From Bdellovibrionales bacterium (lineage in GTDB: Bacteria; Bdellovibrionota; Bdellovibrionia; Bdellovibrionales; Bdellovibrionaceae): a stretch of DNA of 64,000 nucleotides. This document shows positions 34,395 through 42,495 of this stretch, piece by piece. Position numbers and translations under genes: made by a program. Every line of letters begins with the position of its first letter. Within the stretch, counting starts at the first letter, position 1. Where the stretch lies: assembly GCA_018266295.1 (NCBI GenBank), contig JAFEAQ010000004.1:620001-684000 (forward strand), given 5' to 3'. The notes under the pieces are model-generated. The model made no database searches, was not told the DNA's origin, and saw only the letters and a program-made list of their open reading frames with translations.

Positions 34395-35345
34395 ATGAAA
34401 ATGCTCGTTTTCATTTTGAGTTCTTTGGTGTTTGCAACACATGTGTTAGCGGCACAAGAGGAAGTGCTTTTTAGCTGCAAAGGCGGCAAAACCACGAGCG
34501 GAGTGGTTCCTATCTACAAAGTGGAGTCTTTACGGAGCGGACGCTGGGTTTCGACAGTCGAAGCTGAAGGTGTTATGAGTGAAGGCGATGTTCCTTACGA
34601 TGTAATCACCCTCAGTAATCAATCGAAAAAAGACAATGGCTGTGTGGTGACACTTGATCAAAAAATCAATGGCAAGCCACGTACGCTCAATTTGGTTTAT
34701 GCAGATAAAGAACTGACTCTGAAGGATAAGACTGCTTCGAACTTTGGCAATGCTCCCTGCAGAATCATTAGTAAGAATCTACGTAAACAGCTTAATGACT
34801 GCCAAATCAAAGACAAAGAAGAAGTTTCACAAGGCATGCTTTGCCGTTCGGATAATTCGGATGATACCGAAATCCATATCCGCATCGATTCTAATAAAGA
34901 TGTGTCTTACACCGAGCGCACAGTTTATCAGGTCTATCAAGGCAAGGCTTCAAAGCTGGGAACGAGATCGTCTGAGATCACATCCAACTTAGTCAGCGAT
35001 GGGAATGAGTGTGTTGTTACTGTGACGGAATCTAAAGAAAGCGCTGATAGGCAACTCAGATTGGTGATTCGCCTTAAGAAGCCGTTCGCCGATGCCGCTT
35101 TAGGACGAGTCGAGGTTTCAAAAATTACGGCTAAGACTGATGATGGAAAAACAGAGACCGTGACGATGCCGGATCAGTTTAAAAATATGAAGTGTGAGTT
35201 TATGGGAGATCTTGCTGCGAAGATCTCTGAGTGCAAGGTCGATACCCTTGCGGCAACGGACGAGGCGACTCCGACAGAGGCGAAGAAGCCTGCAGTGAAG
35301 CCGGCTTCACCGAAGCCAGCTACGAACCAAAAAGCAGCCCAATAA
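34395..35345 (+). CDS. Secreted Cys-rich protein, paralogue A
   Basis: 316 residues with a Sec signal peptide ('THVLAAQ', about residue 19) and AGGAGA before the ATG. The mature part holds two similar halves, each with conserved Cys residues ('FSCKGGK', 'NGCVVTL', 'CRIISK', 'NDCQIKD', 'MLCRSD', 'NECVVTV', 'MKCEFMG', 'SECKVD'), probably four disulfides. A Lys/Pro/Ala-rich tail of about 25 residues ends the protein. It is clearly homologous to the gene at 36590-37537, with near-identical DNA around the 'MPDQFKNMKCEF' block. Family unknown; likely periplasmic or secreted. Confidence 0.75.
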   Translation: MKMLVFILSSLVFATHVLAAQEEVLFSCKGGKTTSGVVPIYKVESLRSGRWVSTVEAEGVMSEGDVPYDVITLSNQSKKDNGCVVTLDQKINGKPRTLNLVYADKELTLKDKTASNFGNAPCRIISKNLRKQLNDCQIKDKEEVSQGMLCRSDNSDDTEIHIRIDSNKDVSYTERTVYQVYQGKASKLGTRSSEITSNLVSDGNECVVTVTESKESADRQLRLVIRLKKPFADAALGRVEVSKITAKTDDGKTETVTMPDQFKNMKCEFMGDLAAKISECKVDTLAATDEATPTEAKKPAVKPASPKPATNQKAAQ

Positions 35346-35558
35346 TTAAGACCAACGGCATTTCAAACGTGGGACCAGTGGTGGGTTTTTCGAGATACGG
35401 AAGGACTTGCACTGATCCGTCATTTGCAAACCAACGTTCTCAGCCTTCGTCAGGATCAATTCGCCCTGAGAGTCCAAAACGCGTGTGTTGTCCTGTACTG
35501 AGTACGCAGACGTTGCGAGAAGAGTGCAGATAAACAAAGTTGCAGTGTATTTAAGCAT
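35346..35558 (-). CDS. Small secreted protein, unknown
   Basis: About 70 residues from the ATG at 35558, which has a GAGGA ribosome site. A Sec signal peptide (to 'TSAYS', about residue 20) is followed by a short mature domain with two Cys ('DQCKSF', 'LKCRWS') that could form one disulfide. It converges with paralogue A with no gap between stop codons. No family recognised. Confidence 0.6.
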   Translation of the reverse strand: MLKYTATLFICTLLATSAYSVQDNTRVLDSQGELILTKAENVGLQMTDQCKSFRISKNPPLVPRLKCRWS

Positions 35559-35897
35559 TTGAGTCCTCACCTGTTACATACTGGATGTATAGTATATCGG
35601 CAATTTATGCCGAGACTAAAGTCCCTTTTGAAAACTTCTTATACGAAAATTTAAACATTCCCGGGCGTATCAGCCTGAGATCTTCTTTCTTAAAATGAGA
35701 CTCGAATCACTTACGAAAGGGTTAGTCTTGTGGTACAGTAGCTTATGCTTTTTGAACTTGTGTTTACAAAATCATATATTTCACATACTCGTCTTCTAGA
35801 CCGGGTGACAGTCTCTATTTCTTAAGTCGGCTCTTAAGCGGCCGACGCATTTATTTTTTCTTACAATTTAGTTTTTTTAAACAACCAGGAGGTCTCT
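35559..35897 (+). other. Intergenic leader of the rnk-like gene
   Basis: About 340 bases without a convincing gene. It should contain the promoter of the small secreted protein (minus strand) and of the rnk-like gene (plus strand). A GC-rich hairpin with a T-rich tail lies near its right end (see next feature). Nothing else definite is visible. Confidence 0.5.
35826..35863 (+). promoter_or_regulatory. Terminator-like hairpin in the rnk leader
   Basis: GTCGGC (35826-35831) pairs with GCCGAC (35841-35846) around a 9-base loop, followed by GCATTTATTTTTTCTT on the plus strand. It resembles an intrinsic terminator but lies about 35-50 bases upstream of the rnk-like start codon, so it could act as an attenuator or end a short upstream transcript. 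Confidence 0.5.
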
Positions 35898-36302
35898 ATG
35901 GCTACGGGTGAATCCATCCTAGTAACGGAACAAGATTTTGAACGTTTAGCATTATTAATTCTGCATTCTCACGGTCCGAATGCGGCGGCGCTCGAGGAAG
36001 AACTCGGCCGCGCCGAGGTGGTGAGTCAGAAAGAAATTCCCGGTGACGTGGTGACTATGAACTCCATCGTGACATTTGTGGCCAAGGATACCGGCAGGGA
36101 ATCAGAAATTAAGCTGGTGTTCCCTAAGGACGCGGATGTGACAAAAGGTCACGTTTCTGTGCTAGCGCCTGTGGGGATTGCGCTGATTGGATTACGAGTG
36201 GGGCAGAGCATTGATTGGCCTATGCCGAACGGACAATCGCGTCAGCTGACGGTCACGGGAATTAAGTATCAGCCAGAAGCTTCCGGGGATTGGGAGCTCT
36301 AA
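35898..36302 (+). CDS. rnk: Rnk/GreA-C-terminal-domain protein
   Basis: 134 residues. A short helical N-terminus ('LVTEQDFERLALLI') is followed by the FKBP-like C-terminal domain of GreA/GreB factors ('VVTMNSIVTFVAKDTG', 'KLVFPKDADVTKGHVSVLAPVGIALIGLRVGQSIDWPMPNG'). The length and truncated coiled coil match Rnk, which binds RNA polymerase near the secondary channel but cannot stimulate cleavage. AGGAGG precedes the ATG. The symbol rests on domain layout; it may be another Gre-related protein. Confidence 0.82.
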   Translation: MATGESILVTEQDFERLALLILHSHGPNAAALEEELGRAEVVSQKEIPGDVVTMNSIVTFVAKDTGRESEIKLVFPKDADVTKGHVSVLAPVGIALIGLRVGQSIDWPMPNGQSRQLTVTGIKYQPEASGDWEL

Positions 36303-36303
36303 A

Positions 36304-36334
36304 AACCATCCATAAGAATTTCTTATGGATGGTT
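36304..36334. terminator. Perfect 14-bp hairpin after rnk
   Basis: AACCATCCATAAGA / TCTTATGGATGGTT with a 3-base loop, immediately after the rnk stop. On the plus strand it lacks a U-run; on the minus strand it would be followed by TTTTTAG. It may therefore stabilise the 3' end of the rnk message or terminate antisense transcription. Confidence 0.6.
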
Positions 36335-36544
36335 AAAAATCAATCAATTGGCCAGCCGGGCGAAGATCTTGATATTTGTTTTTTCAGGTTCTCCTCTTCG
36401 CCCGCACCAGTTGATGGTGGGCGCCACTAAAATCAAGCGCAGATCGCGCATTCTCACATCCCACCATAAAATCCCACCTTCGGAGAACTCCGCGCGTGCG
36501 GAACTTACGTCTGAACTTCTGTCTAGATTCAGAGCGGAGCACAC

Positions 36545-36580
36545 CTCCTGCGAGAATTCCAGCTATACTGGAGGCAGGAG
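36545..36580 (+). promoter_or_regulatory. Hairpin covering the ribosome-binding site of paralogue B
   Basis: CTCCTGC (36545-36551) can pair with GCAGGAG (36574-36580), which contains the AGGAG Shine-Dalgarno of the next gene. An inner stem TCCAG/CTGGA (36558-36562, 36568-36572) would extend it. The paired form would hide the ribosome site. Seen in sequence; the regulatory role is inference. The rest of the 287-base gap (36303-36589) shows only a 9-bp inverted repeat (36358-36366, 36395-36403). Confidence 0.4.
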
Positions 36581-36589
36581 AATGCACCA

Positions 36590-37537
36590 ATGAAAATTGC
36601 CTTTTTAGCTTTTGGTTTTCTATTGTCTGCGAGCAGCGCTTTTGCTGTGAAAGAAGAAGTTTTATTTACCTGCGAAGGTGGCAAAAACAAGGCGGGCTAT
36701 ACTAACACGTTTACTGTAATGTCGACCCAAAGCGGAAAATGGAAAACGATTTTCTCTTTAGAGGGATATGCAAAGGCAGAAGCACCGGCGCAAGCATTGG
36801 AAATCACAAAAACCGAAGCGTCTGACACGGGATGTGTATTAAGTCTTGAGCAAACTGTTGAAGGCAAAGATGAAGACACCAAGATGCCGATGAAACTTGT
36901 CTATGAGGATCAGGATCTGACCTTGAAAGGGAAAAAAGGCTCCGCATTCGCCAACGCTTCTTGCAAAATTCTCAGTAAAAAAATGCGTAAGCAGCTGAAT
37001 GACTGCGAAGTAAAAAGTAAACCTGAGGTATCGCAAGGTATTTTCTGCCGTTCAGAAAAAGTCGACGAGACCGAAAATCATATCCGTATCGATATGAATT
37101 CGGACTTCACTTATGGTGAACGTGCCATTTATCAGGTCTTTAAAGACAAGACGACGGATCTTGGCACCCGTGGTGTGAACGTGATTTCGCGCGTGGCCGA
37201 GGGCGGTGACCAGTGCAACGTTGAAATCAGCGAGATGCATCCGACGGATAACCAGAAATTGAATTTAACGATCAAATTAAAGAAACCGTTTGGCTCTGGC
37301 GATATCAAGGGCCGAGTCGGCGTATCAAAGCTTGTCTATGATAAAGAGAACCTCACGATGCCAGATCAGTTTAAAAATATGAAGTGTGAGTTCTCGCGAG
37401 ATTTCTATGAGAAAATCAAAGCGTGCGACATTGATACGACCGTTCAAGGGACGAATGACGAAAAGCTGCGTGGCTACAAAGCAGATTTGCCTGATGCCAC
37501 GAAGAAAAGTGGAAAATCGAATAAAGGCCAGAACTAG
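36590..37537 (+). CDS. Secreted Cys-rich protein, paralogue B
   Basis: 315 residues with a Sec signal peptide ('SSAFAVK', about residue 19). It aligns along its whole length with paralogue A at 34395-35345: 'EEVLFTCEGGKNKAG', 'CVLSLEQ', 'CKILSKKMRKQLNDC', 'IFCRSEKVDETENHIRI' and 'MPDQFKNMKCEF', with all Cys positions kept. It lacks the Lys/Pro/Ala-rich tail of A and ends in a Lys/Ser-rich stretch. The pair probably arose by duplication and is now separated by the small secreted protein and rnk. Function unknown. Its 3' end overlaps NDH-2 by four bases. Confidence 0.75.
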   Translation: MKIAFLAFGFLLSASSAFAVKEEVLFTCEGGKNKAGYTNTFTVMSTQSGKWKTIFSLEGYAKAEAPAQALEITKTEASDTGCVLSLEQTVEGKDEDTKMPMKLVYEDQDLTLKGKKGSAFANASCKILSKKMRKQLNDCEVKSKPEVSQGIFCRSEKVDETENHIRIDMNSDFTYGERAIYQVFKDKTTDLGTRGVNVISRVAEGGDQCNVEISEMHPTDNQKLNLTIKLKKPFGSGDIKGRVGVSKLVYDKENLTMPDQFKNMKCEFSRDFYEKIKACDIDTTVQGTNDEKLRGYKADLPDATKKSGKSNKGQN

Positions 37538-38832
37538 GTCTTAAGTTTCCAGTCTTTTTCCGTTATCAGCCGTGAGCCGCGTTTTGAAAACAGATAGTTC
37601 CATGCCCATTGGGTCAGAACAGAAACGCGGTTCTTAAAATCAATCAAATAGAAAATGTGCACAAAGAGCCACGCAAGCCATGCGAGGTAGCCGGTCATCT
37701 TGAGGTGGCCGGATAAGGCAATCGCGCGACGTTTGCCGATGGTTGCCATCTGACCTTTATCAAAATATACGAATTCTTTGCGCGGGTGACTTGCAAGGTC
37801 GCCGAGAATGGCTTCTGCCACAAAGTGGCCGGCCTGGATTGCCACAGGGGCAAGCCCCGGCAGCATTTTTCCAGGAGCATATTCAAAAGCGGCCATGTCA
37901 CCGATGATGAAAACCTCGGGGTGGTCTTTCAGAGAAAAGTCTTTACCGACAAGCACGCGGCCGGCACGGTCTTTTTCGACGGGCGGAGTGAATTCCATTT
38001 TCGCGGCTTGAACGCCGGCGGCCCAGAACACACTGGTTGCAGGAATGAACTCGTTGCCGATCTGAACGCCTTCGCTACTGATATTTTCAACGCGAGCGCC
38101 GGTTCTGACTTCTACGCCGAGCTTTTGCAAATCTCGGACAGCGCGACTTGAGAGATCCTCGGGGAAAGAGGCCAGAGCCCGTGGCCCGGCTTCGACTAAA
38201 ATCACCCGGGCTGTTTTCGGGTCGATACGGCGGAAGTCTTTCACCAAGACGGTGCGGCTGATGTCAGCAATGGCTCCGGCGAGTTCGACTCCAGTCGGTC
38301 CCGCACCGACAACCACAAATGTGAGAAGGCTTTTGGTCGCGGCAATATCCAGCGCATTCTCTGCTTGCTCAAAAGCCGAAAGAATACGGCGGCGGATCTC
38401 GGTGGCCTGCTCCAATGTTTTGAGTCCTGGAGCAAAGTCTTCCCAGTCATTGCGGCCGAAGTAACTATGTTGAGCACCACAAGCTAAGACAAGATAGTCA
38501 TAGGCCATCTCGACGGGTTCATCATTCACGGTACTGAACACAGATTTCTTGTCAAGGTTCACACCGGTGATGCGACCGAGATGGACTTCGATATTGGATG
38601 TATTTGGAAACTGCGCTCGGATCGGAACCGCGATATCTGCGGGATTTAGTCCGGCAGTGGCAACTTGATATAAGAGTGGCTGAAACAAATGATGATTGCG
38701 TTGATCGATGAGAAGAACGTGAAGTCCCTTTTGAGCAGCAAGTTTCTTTGCGGTGTTAAGACCGGCAAAGCCGCCGCCGACAACGATGACGATTTTCTTC
38801 CCATTGAGTTTCTCAGGATGGACAAATTGCAT
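37534..38832 (-). CDS. ndh: Type II NADH:quinone oxidoreductase (NDH-2)
   Basis: About 432 residues from the ATG at 38832 (CGGAGG ribosome site). Two Rossmann domains: FAD-binding 'IVIVVGGGFAGLNTAKKL' and NADH-binding 'FVVVGAGPTGVELAGAIADI', plus 'VFIIGDMAAF' of the FAD site and 'GLAPVAIQAGHFVAEAI' of the quinone site. A hydrophobic C-terminal segment ('YLAWLAWLFVHIFYLIDF') anchors it to the inner membrane. NDH-2 passes electrons from NADH to quinone without pumping protons. Confidence 0.93.
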   Translation of the reverse strand: MQFVHPEKLNGKKIVIVVGGGFAGLNTAKKLAAQKGLHVLLIDQRNHHLFQPLLYQVATAGLNPADIAVPIRAQFPNTSNIEVHLGRITGVNLDKKSVFSTVNDEPVEMAYDYLVLACGAQHSYFGRNDWEDFAPGLKTLEQATEIRRRILSAFEQAENALDIAATKSLLTFVVVGAGPTGVELAGAIADISRTVLVKDFRRIDPKTARVILVEAGPRALASFPEDLSSRAVRDLQKLGVEVRTGARVENISSEGVQIGNEFIPATSVFWAAGVQAAKMEFTPPVEKDRAGRVLVGKDFSLKDHPEVFIIGDMAAFEYAPGKMLPGLAPVAIQAGHFVAEAILGDLASHPRKEFVYFDKGQMATIGKRRAIALSGHLKMTGYLAWLAWLFVHIFYLIDFKNRVSVLTQWAWNYLFSKRGSRLITEKDWKLKT

Positions 38833-38907
38833 AGAATCCTCCGGGCGAATGTGCACAGAATGATCCTGTTCGTCTCATTTGGCAATCACTTGCATTGATC
38901 GGTTCAA

Positions 38908-38941
38908 AGAAGAAAGGGGGAAAAGAGGTCTTTTCCCCCTT
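38908..38941 (-). terminator. Intrinsic terminator after the AspRS gene
   Basis: A 12-bp perfect stem (AAGGGGGAAAAG at 38914-38925 and CTTTTCCCCCTT at 38930-38941) with a 4-base loop. On the minus strand the stem is followed by the T-rich TTTCTTCTTT, as expected for a terminator of the AspRS transcript. Confidence 0.82.
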
Positions 38942-38950
38942 AGTGTGTCT

Positions 38951-40252
38951 TTAAGGCGTCAGTCGGTTTCTGTCGCGCGGGTAGAGTGTCGCTTCACGCA
39001 CGTTTGTAAGTCCTAGGATCTGCGCGGTGAGACGTTCAGCTCCAATCGCAAATCCGCCATGCGGGGGCATGCCGAGTTCAAACATACGCAAATGGCTTTC
39101 AAAGGAAGCCACTTCCATTCGGCGCTGCTTGATGGCGGCCTCGAGTTCACTGCGGCGGTGTAATCTTTGACCACCAGTAGTAATTTCAAGGCCACGATAG
39201 AGTAAGTCGAAGCTTTGCGCCGCGCCCGAAGTGCCACGCGGAGCTGTATAGAACGGCCGCGCAGAGAGCGGAAACCCTAGAACAAAAACCGCAGGCACGC
39301 CAAACTCTTTTTCTGCAAGAGCGCAAAGCTGCCGTTCAGCCTCACCATCTAAATCGTCGACAAGGTCTGTTCTGCCAAACGCTTGTTTCAATCTTTCAAG
39401 GCACTCGCCGAATTCCCACACCGGAGCGTTCTCGAGACTGATCAGCGGCTTTTGCTGAAAAGCTTCGAGGGTTGCTTGGTGTTCAGAGTTCAAACGCTCA
39501 AACATAAAGTTGAGTAAATCGCGCTCAAGTTCGATAATCTCTTCGGGGCCTTGAATGAACCCCATCTCGACGTCGAGGGAGTAGTACTCCGTTAAGTGCC
39601 GGCTCGTTGCGTGGGGCTCGGCCCGGTAAACGTGACCTGTCTCAAACACGCGCTCAAATCCAGCGACTCCTTGCTCTTTATAAAACTGCGGACTCTGCGC
39701 AAGGTACGCCACTTTATCAAAATACTTCATCTGAAAAAGGTTCGCTCCGCCCTCAGTTCCTCCAGCAACGATTTTCGATGTTACGATCTCGGTGAAATGA
39801 TTCTTCCGCAAATACTCGCGAAAGAGTTCGATCACAGATGCCTGCAACTTAAAAATGCCGCCGGACTTTTCACTGCGTAAAACCAGCGGACGATTTTCGA
39901 TTTGTAGCTCCGAAGAAATCTTCTCGACCTGCGATGAAGAGTTAAATGGCAGCTGCACGAGTGAAGACTCGCTGATTTTTCGAATGGAAGTCACGTGCAG
40001 TTCAAAACCAGATTGAGAACGTGGGTCCAAATTCACATGGCCATTAATTTCAACGCAATCATCCAGTCTGAGATGCAGATCATTATTATCCAAATTCGTC
40101 GGCATCACACACTGCAGGATTCCGGTGCAGTCTTTCACAACAATAAACGTGGTTTGCGCTAATACGCGGAGATAATAAATCCATCCGCAAATAGAAATGG
40201 TTTGTCCCTGTACCGGCGTTATCTCGCCGATAAAACTTCGCCCTTGATGCAC
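38951..40252 (-). CDS. aspS2: Archaeal-type aspartyl-tRNA synthetase (AspRS2, aspartate--tRNA(Asp/Asn) ligase)
   Basis: About 433 residues. The N-terminal OB-fold anticodon domain ('ISICGWIYYLRVLAQTTFIVVKD') is followed by a class II core: 'GGTEGGANLFQMKYFDKVAYLAQSPQ', motif 2 'VYRAEPHATSRHLTEY' and motif 3 'GFAIGAERLTAQILGL'. It lacks the GAD insertion of bacterial AspRS, and 'FDLLYRGLEITTGGQRLHR' is the archaeal/AspRS2 pattern, not AsnRS. Such enzymes are often non-discriminating and make Asp-tRNA(Asn) for amidation. AGGAGG lies seven bases before an in-frame GTG at 40252, so that start is preferred to the ATG at 40279. Confidence 0.82.
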   Translation of the reverse strand: MHQGRSFIGEITPVQGQTISICGWIYYLRVLAQTTFIVVKDCTGILQCVMPTNLDNNDLHLRLDDCVEINGHVNLDPRSQSGFELHVTSIRKISESSLVQLPFNSSSQVEKISSELQIENRPLVLRSEKSGGIFKLQASVIELFREYLRKNHFTEIVTSKIVAGGTEGGANLFQMKYFDKVAYLAQSPQFYKEQGVAGFERVFETGHVYRAEPHATSRHLTEYYSLDVEMGFIQGPEEIIELERDLLNFMFERLNSEHQATLEAFQQKPLISLENAPVWEFGECLERLKQAFGRTDLVDDLDGEAERQLCALAEKEFGVPAVFVLGFPLSARPFYTAPRGTSGAAQSFDLLYRGLEITTGGQRLHRRSELEAAIKQRRMEVASFESHLRMFELGMPPHGGFAIGAERLTAQILGLTNVREATLYPRDRNRLTP

Positions 40253-40481
40253 TTGGCACCTCCTATGGTGGGTCTTCATTTATTTGTGTCTTTGATACTG
40301 GAGCCCAAGACTCGTGTGGGCGGTGCCATCCAGCTTCCGGGAAATCCGGCGCTTTTGATTCGTACTGTCGTGTGCGTAGAGTTGTCATCCTCATCGACGA
40401 GTTGCAGCCAGAATAATGGAAAGCCTGTTATTTGTCTTATCAATTGTTTTTATGAGGGGGATAAGCAATTATGACTGTCAT

Positions 40482-41363
40482 ATGGAAGACATTATTATTC
40501 ACGGACGTGAAAGAGATTTAGGTGGTTTTTTAGTTCATCGTTCACTGCCCAGCGCCCAGCGACGCTTCTGTGGGCCTTTTGTTTTCTTAGATCACATGGG
40601 GCCGATGGAAGTAACAGAAGAGCGCCAGATGAATGTGCGCCCTCACCCACACATTGGTCTTGCAACGGTGACCTACCTTTTTGATGGTCGCGGCTATCAT
40701 CGCGATAGCATCGGTTCAAAGCAAATGATTACTCCGGGTGATCTGAATTGGATGACAGCGGGACGCGGGATCGTTCATTCAGAAAGAACTCCAAAAGAAG
40801 ATCAGGTCGCTCATCCACACAAGTGGATGCACGGAGTGCAAATCTGGGTGGGTTTGCCGGTGGAGCATGAAGAATGTGAGCCGACGTTTGCGCACTGGCC
40901 GAGTGATAAAATGCCACGTTTGAAATTTGGAAAGAATATTAACGCGAAAGTCATGATTGGCGAGCACGGTGAGGCAAAGTCTCCGGTGAAGTGCCTGTCA
41001 CGCACGTTATTTATGGATATTCCGTGCGAACAAGCGGGTCACGACAAATGGTCTTTCAATGAACAAGAATTAGGCCTGTTTTTAGTAAATGGTTCTGCAA
41101 CGATCAACGGTCATGAGCTTAAGGGCGATGATTTGATTCTGGTGGCTGATCCGAAAAATATTGATATCCAGTACGCCGAGAACACACGCATTCTCGCGAT
41201 CGGCGGAGAGCCATTCCCGGAGCCGCGCCATATCTGGTGGAATTTCGTATCTTCAAGCAAAGAACGTATTCATCAAGCCGCTGCCGCTTGGAAGGACCAA
41301 ACCTTCGGGCACGTTGAAGGCGAAGTCGACTTTATTCCACTGCCAAATGATAAACTGCCTTAG
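40482..41363 (+). CDS. Pirin-family protein
   Basis: About 293 residues in a bicupin fold. The N-terminal cupin has the pirin metal site 'RPHPHIGLATVTYLFDG' and 'HSERTP', then 'HGVQIWVGLP'; the C-terminal cupin follows ('LGLFLVNGSATINGHEL'). Pirins bind iron; some are quercetinases or redox sensors. The ATG at 40482 begins the conserved domain; in-frame starts at 40416 and 40452 would add a hydrophobic stretch and have no better ribosome site. It is followed by four closely spaced genes on the same strand. Confidence 0.85.
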   Translation: MEDIIIHGRERDLGGFLVHRSLPSAQRRFCGPFVFLDHMGPMEVTEERQMNVRPHPHIGLATVTYLFDGRGYHRDSIGSKQMITPGDLNWMTAGRGIVHSERTPKEDQVAHPHKWMHGVQIWVGLPVEHEECEPTFAHWPSDKMPRLKFGKNINAKVMIGEHGEAKSPVKCLSRTLFMDIPCEQAGHDKWSFNEQELGLFLVNGSATINGHELKGDDLILVADPKNIDIQYAENTRILAIGGEPFPEPRHIWWNFVSSSKERIHQAAAAWKDQTFGHVEGEVDFIPLPNDKLP

Positions 41364-41374
41364 GAGATCACCTC

Positions 41375-41848
41375 ATGACGACAAAGTTTGCTGACGAAGA
41401 AAAAGTTTTAAATCTTTATAAAGAGTTGCTGAATCAGTGGAATGAAAAGCAAGGCCAAGGCATGGCAAATCTTTTTACTGACGATGGTAGCATGGTGGGT
41501 TTTGACGGCAGTCAGGTGAATACATTGAAAGATATCGAAGCGCACCTCACTCCGATCTTTGCTCAGTATCCGACAGCGCGTTTTATCCACATTGTTCGTG
41601 AAGTTCGCCAGCTGGCTGCCGACACGGCGATGGTTCGTGCTAATGTGGGTATGGTTCCGCGTGGGTACTCTGATATCAATCCTGCGGTGAATGCCGTGCA
41701 AACAATGATCGCGGTGAAAAAAGGTGGGGATTGGAAAGTGGCGATGTTCCAAAATACGCCTGCGGCTTATCACGGGCGCCCGGAAGAAGCTGAGAAGCTG
41801 ACTACAGAGCTGCGTGCCGTTCTTGATAAGCAGATTCATACGAACTAG
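41375..41848 (+). CDS. NTF2-like/SnoaL-fold protein (SgcJ/DUF4440 type)
   Basis: 157 residues with the cone-shaped NTF2-like pattern: 'EEKVLNLYKELLNQWNEKQGQGMANLFTDDGSMVGFDG' at the start, then beta strands ending 'GGDWKVAMFQNTPAAYHGRP', typical of SgcJ/EcaC-like proteins. It has no assigned activity. It begins 11 bases after pirin and is followed after 8 bases by the FrnE-like gene, so it belongs to a redox or detoxification operon. Confidence 0.75.
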   Translation: MTTKFADEEKVLNLYKELLNQWNEKQGQGMANLFTDDGSMVGFDGSQVNTLKDIEAHLTPIFAQYPTARFIHIVREVRQLAADTAMVRANVGMVPRGYSDINPAVNAVQTMIAVKKGGDWKVAMFQNTPAAYHGRPEEAEKLTTELRAVLDKQIHTN

Positions 41849-41856
41849 GAGACAGC

Positions 41857-42495
41857 ATGAAAGTAGATATTTGGTCCGACATAGCATGTCCTTTCTGTTA
41901 CATCGGAAAGAGAAACTTCGAGGCGGCATTGGCTCAGTTCCCGTATAAGGATCAAGTTCAGGTGACAATGCATAGTTTTGAACTGGATCCGAATGCACCC
42001 AAGAATCAAAACGTCAGCATGGATCAGATGCTGGCGAAGAAATACAATATGACCGTCGAGAAAGCCCGTACCCTGAACGCCTCTGTGACAGAGCGTGCGG
42101 CGCAAGCAGGAATTCACTTTGACCTAGAAGCCGCAATTCTGACGAATCATTTCGATGGACATCGTCTTTTGCATTTAGCAAAAGACCGCGGTGTTCAGCC
42201 GTTGATGGCCGAGAAGCTCTTTGCCGCTTATTTCTCAGAGGGAAAAGACGTGAGCTCGCACCATGAGCTGATTCAGCTGGGCTCGGAAGCGGGTTTAAAA
42301 CCCACAGAGATCAAAGATATGCTTGAGTCTGAAATGTACACTGCTGAAGTTCGTGAAGATGAGGCAGTTGCAAACGAGTTGGGAATCTCAGGTGTGCCTG
42401 CTTTCGTTCTGGCAGAAAAGTATTTAATTTCTGGTGCACAGCCTGTAGAAACATTCGTAGAGGCGCTCAATGCCGCTTGGAGAGAAAATGAGTAA
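41857..42495 (+). CDS. FrnE-like DsbA-family oxidoreductase
   Basis: 212 residues of the cytoplasmic FrnE family. The thioredoxin fold has the active site 'DIACPFCYIGKRNFE' (CPFC), a long helical insertion ('LEAAILTNHFDGHRLLHLAKDRG') and the cis-Pro loop 'GISGVPAFVL'. No signal peptide. FrnE proteins are disulfide isomerases linked to oxidative stress. It overlaps the O-methyltransferase start by 8 bases. Confidence 0.88.
   Translation: MKVDIWSDIACPFCYIGKRNFEAALAQFPYKDQVQVTMHSFELDPNAPKNQNVSMDQMLAKKYNMTVEKARTLNASVTERAAQAGIHFDLEAAILTNHFDGHRLLHLAKDRGVQPLMAEKLFAAYFSEGKDVSSHHELIQLGSEAGLKPTEIKDMLESEMYTAEVREDEAVANELGISGVPAFVLAEKYLISGAQPVETFVEALNAAWRENE

Noticed and set aside
36344-36593. Overlapping frames on both strands in the gap before paralogue B
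   Set aside because: They overlap each other, have no ribosome site and contain only inverted-repeat sequence; treated as non-coding.
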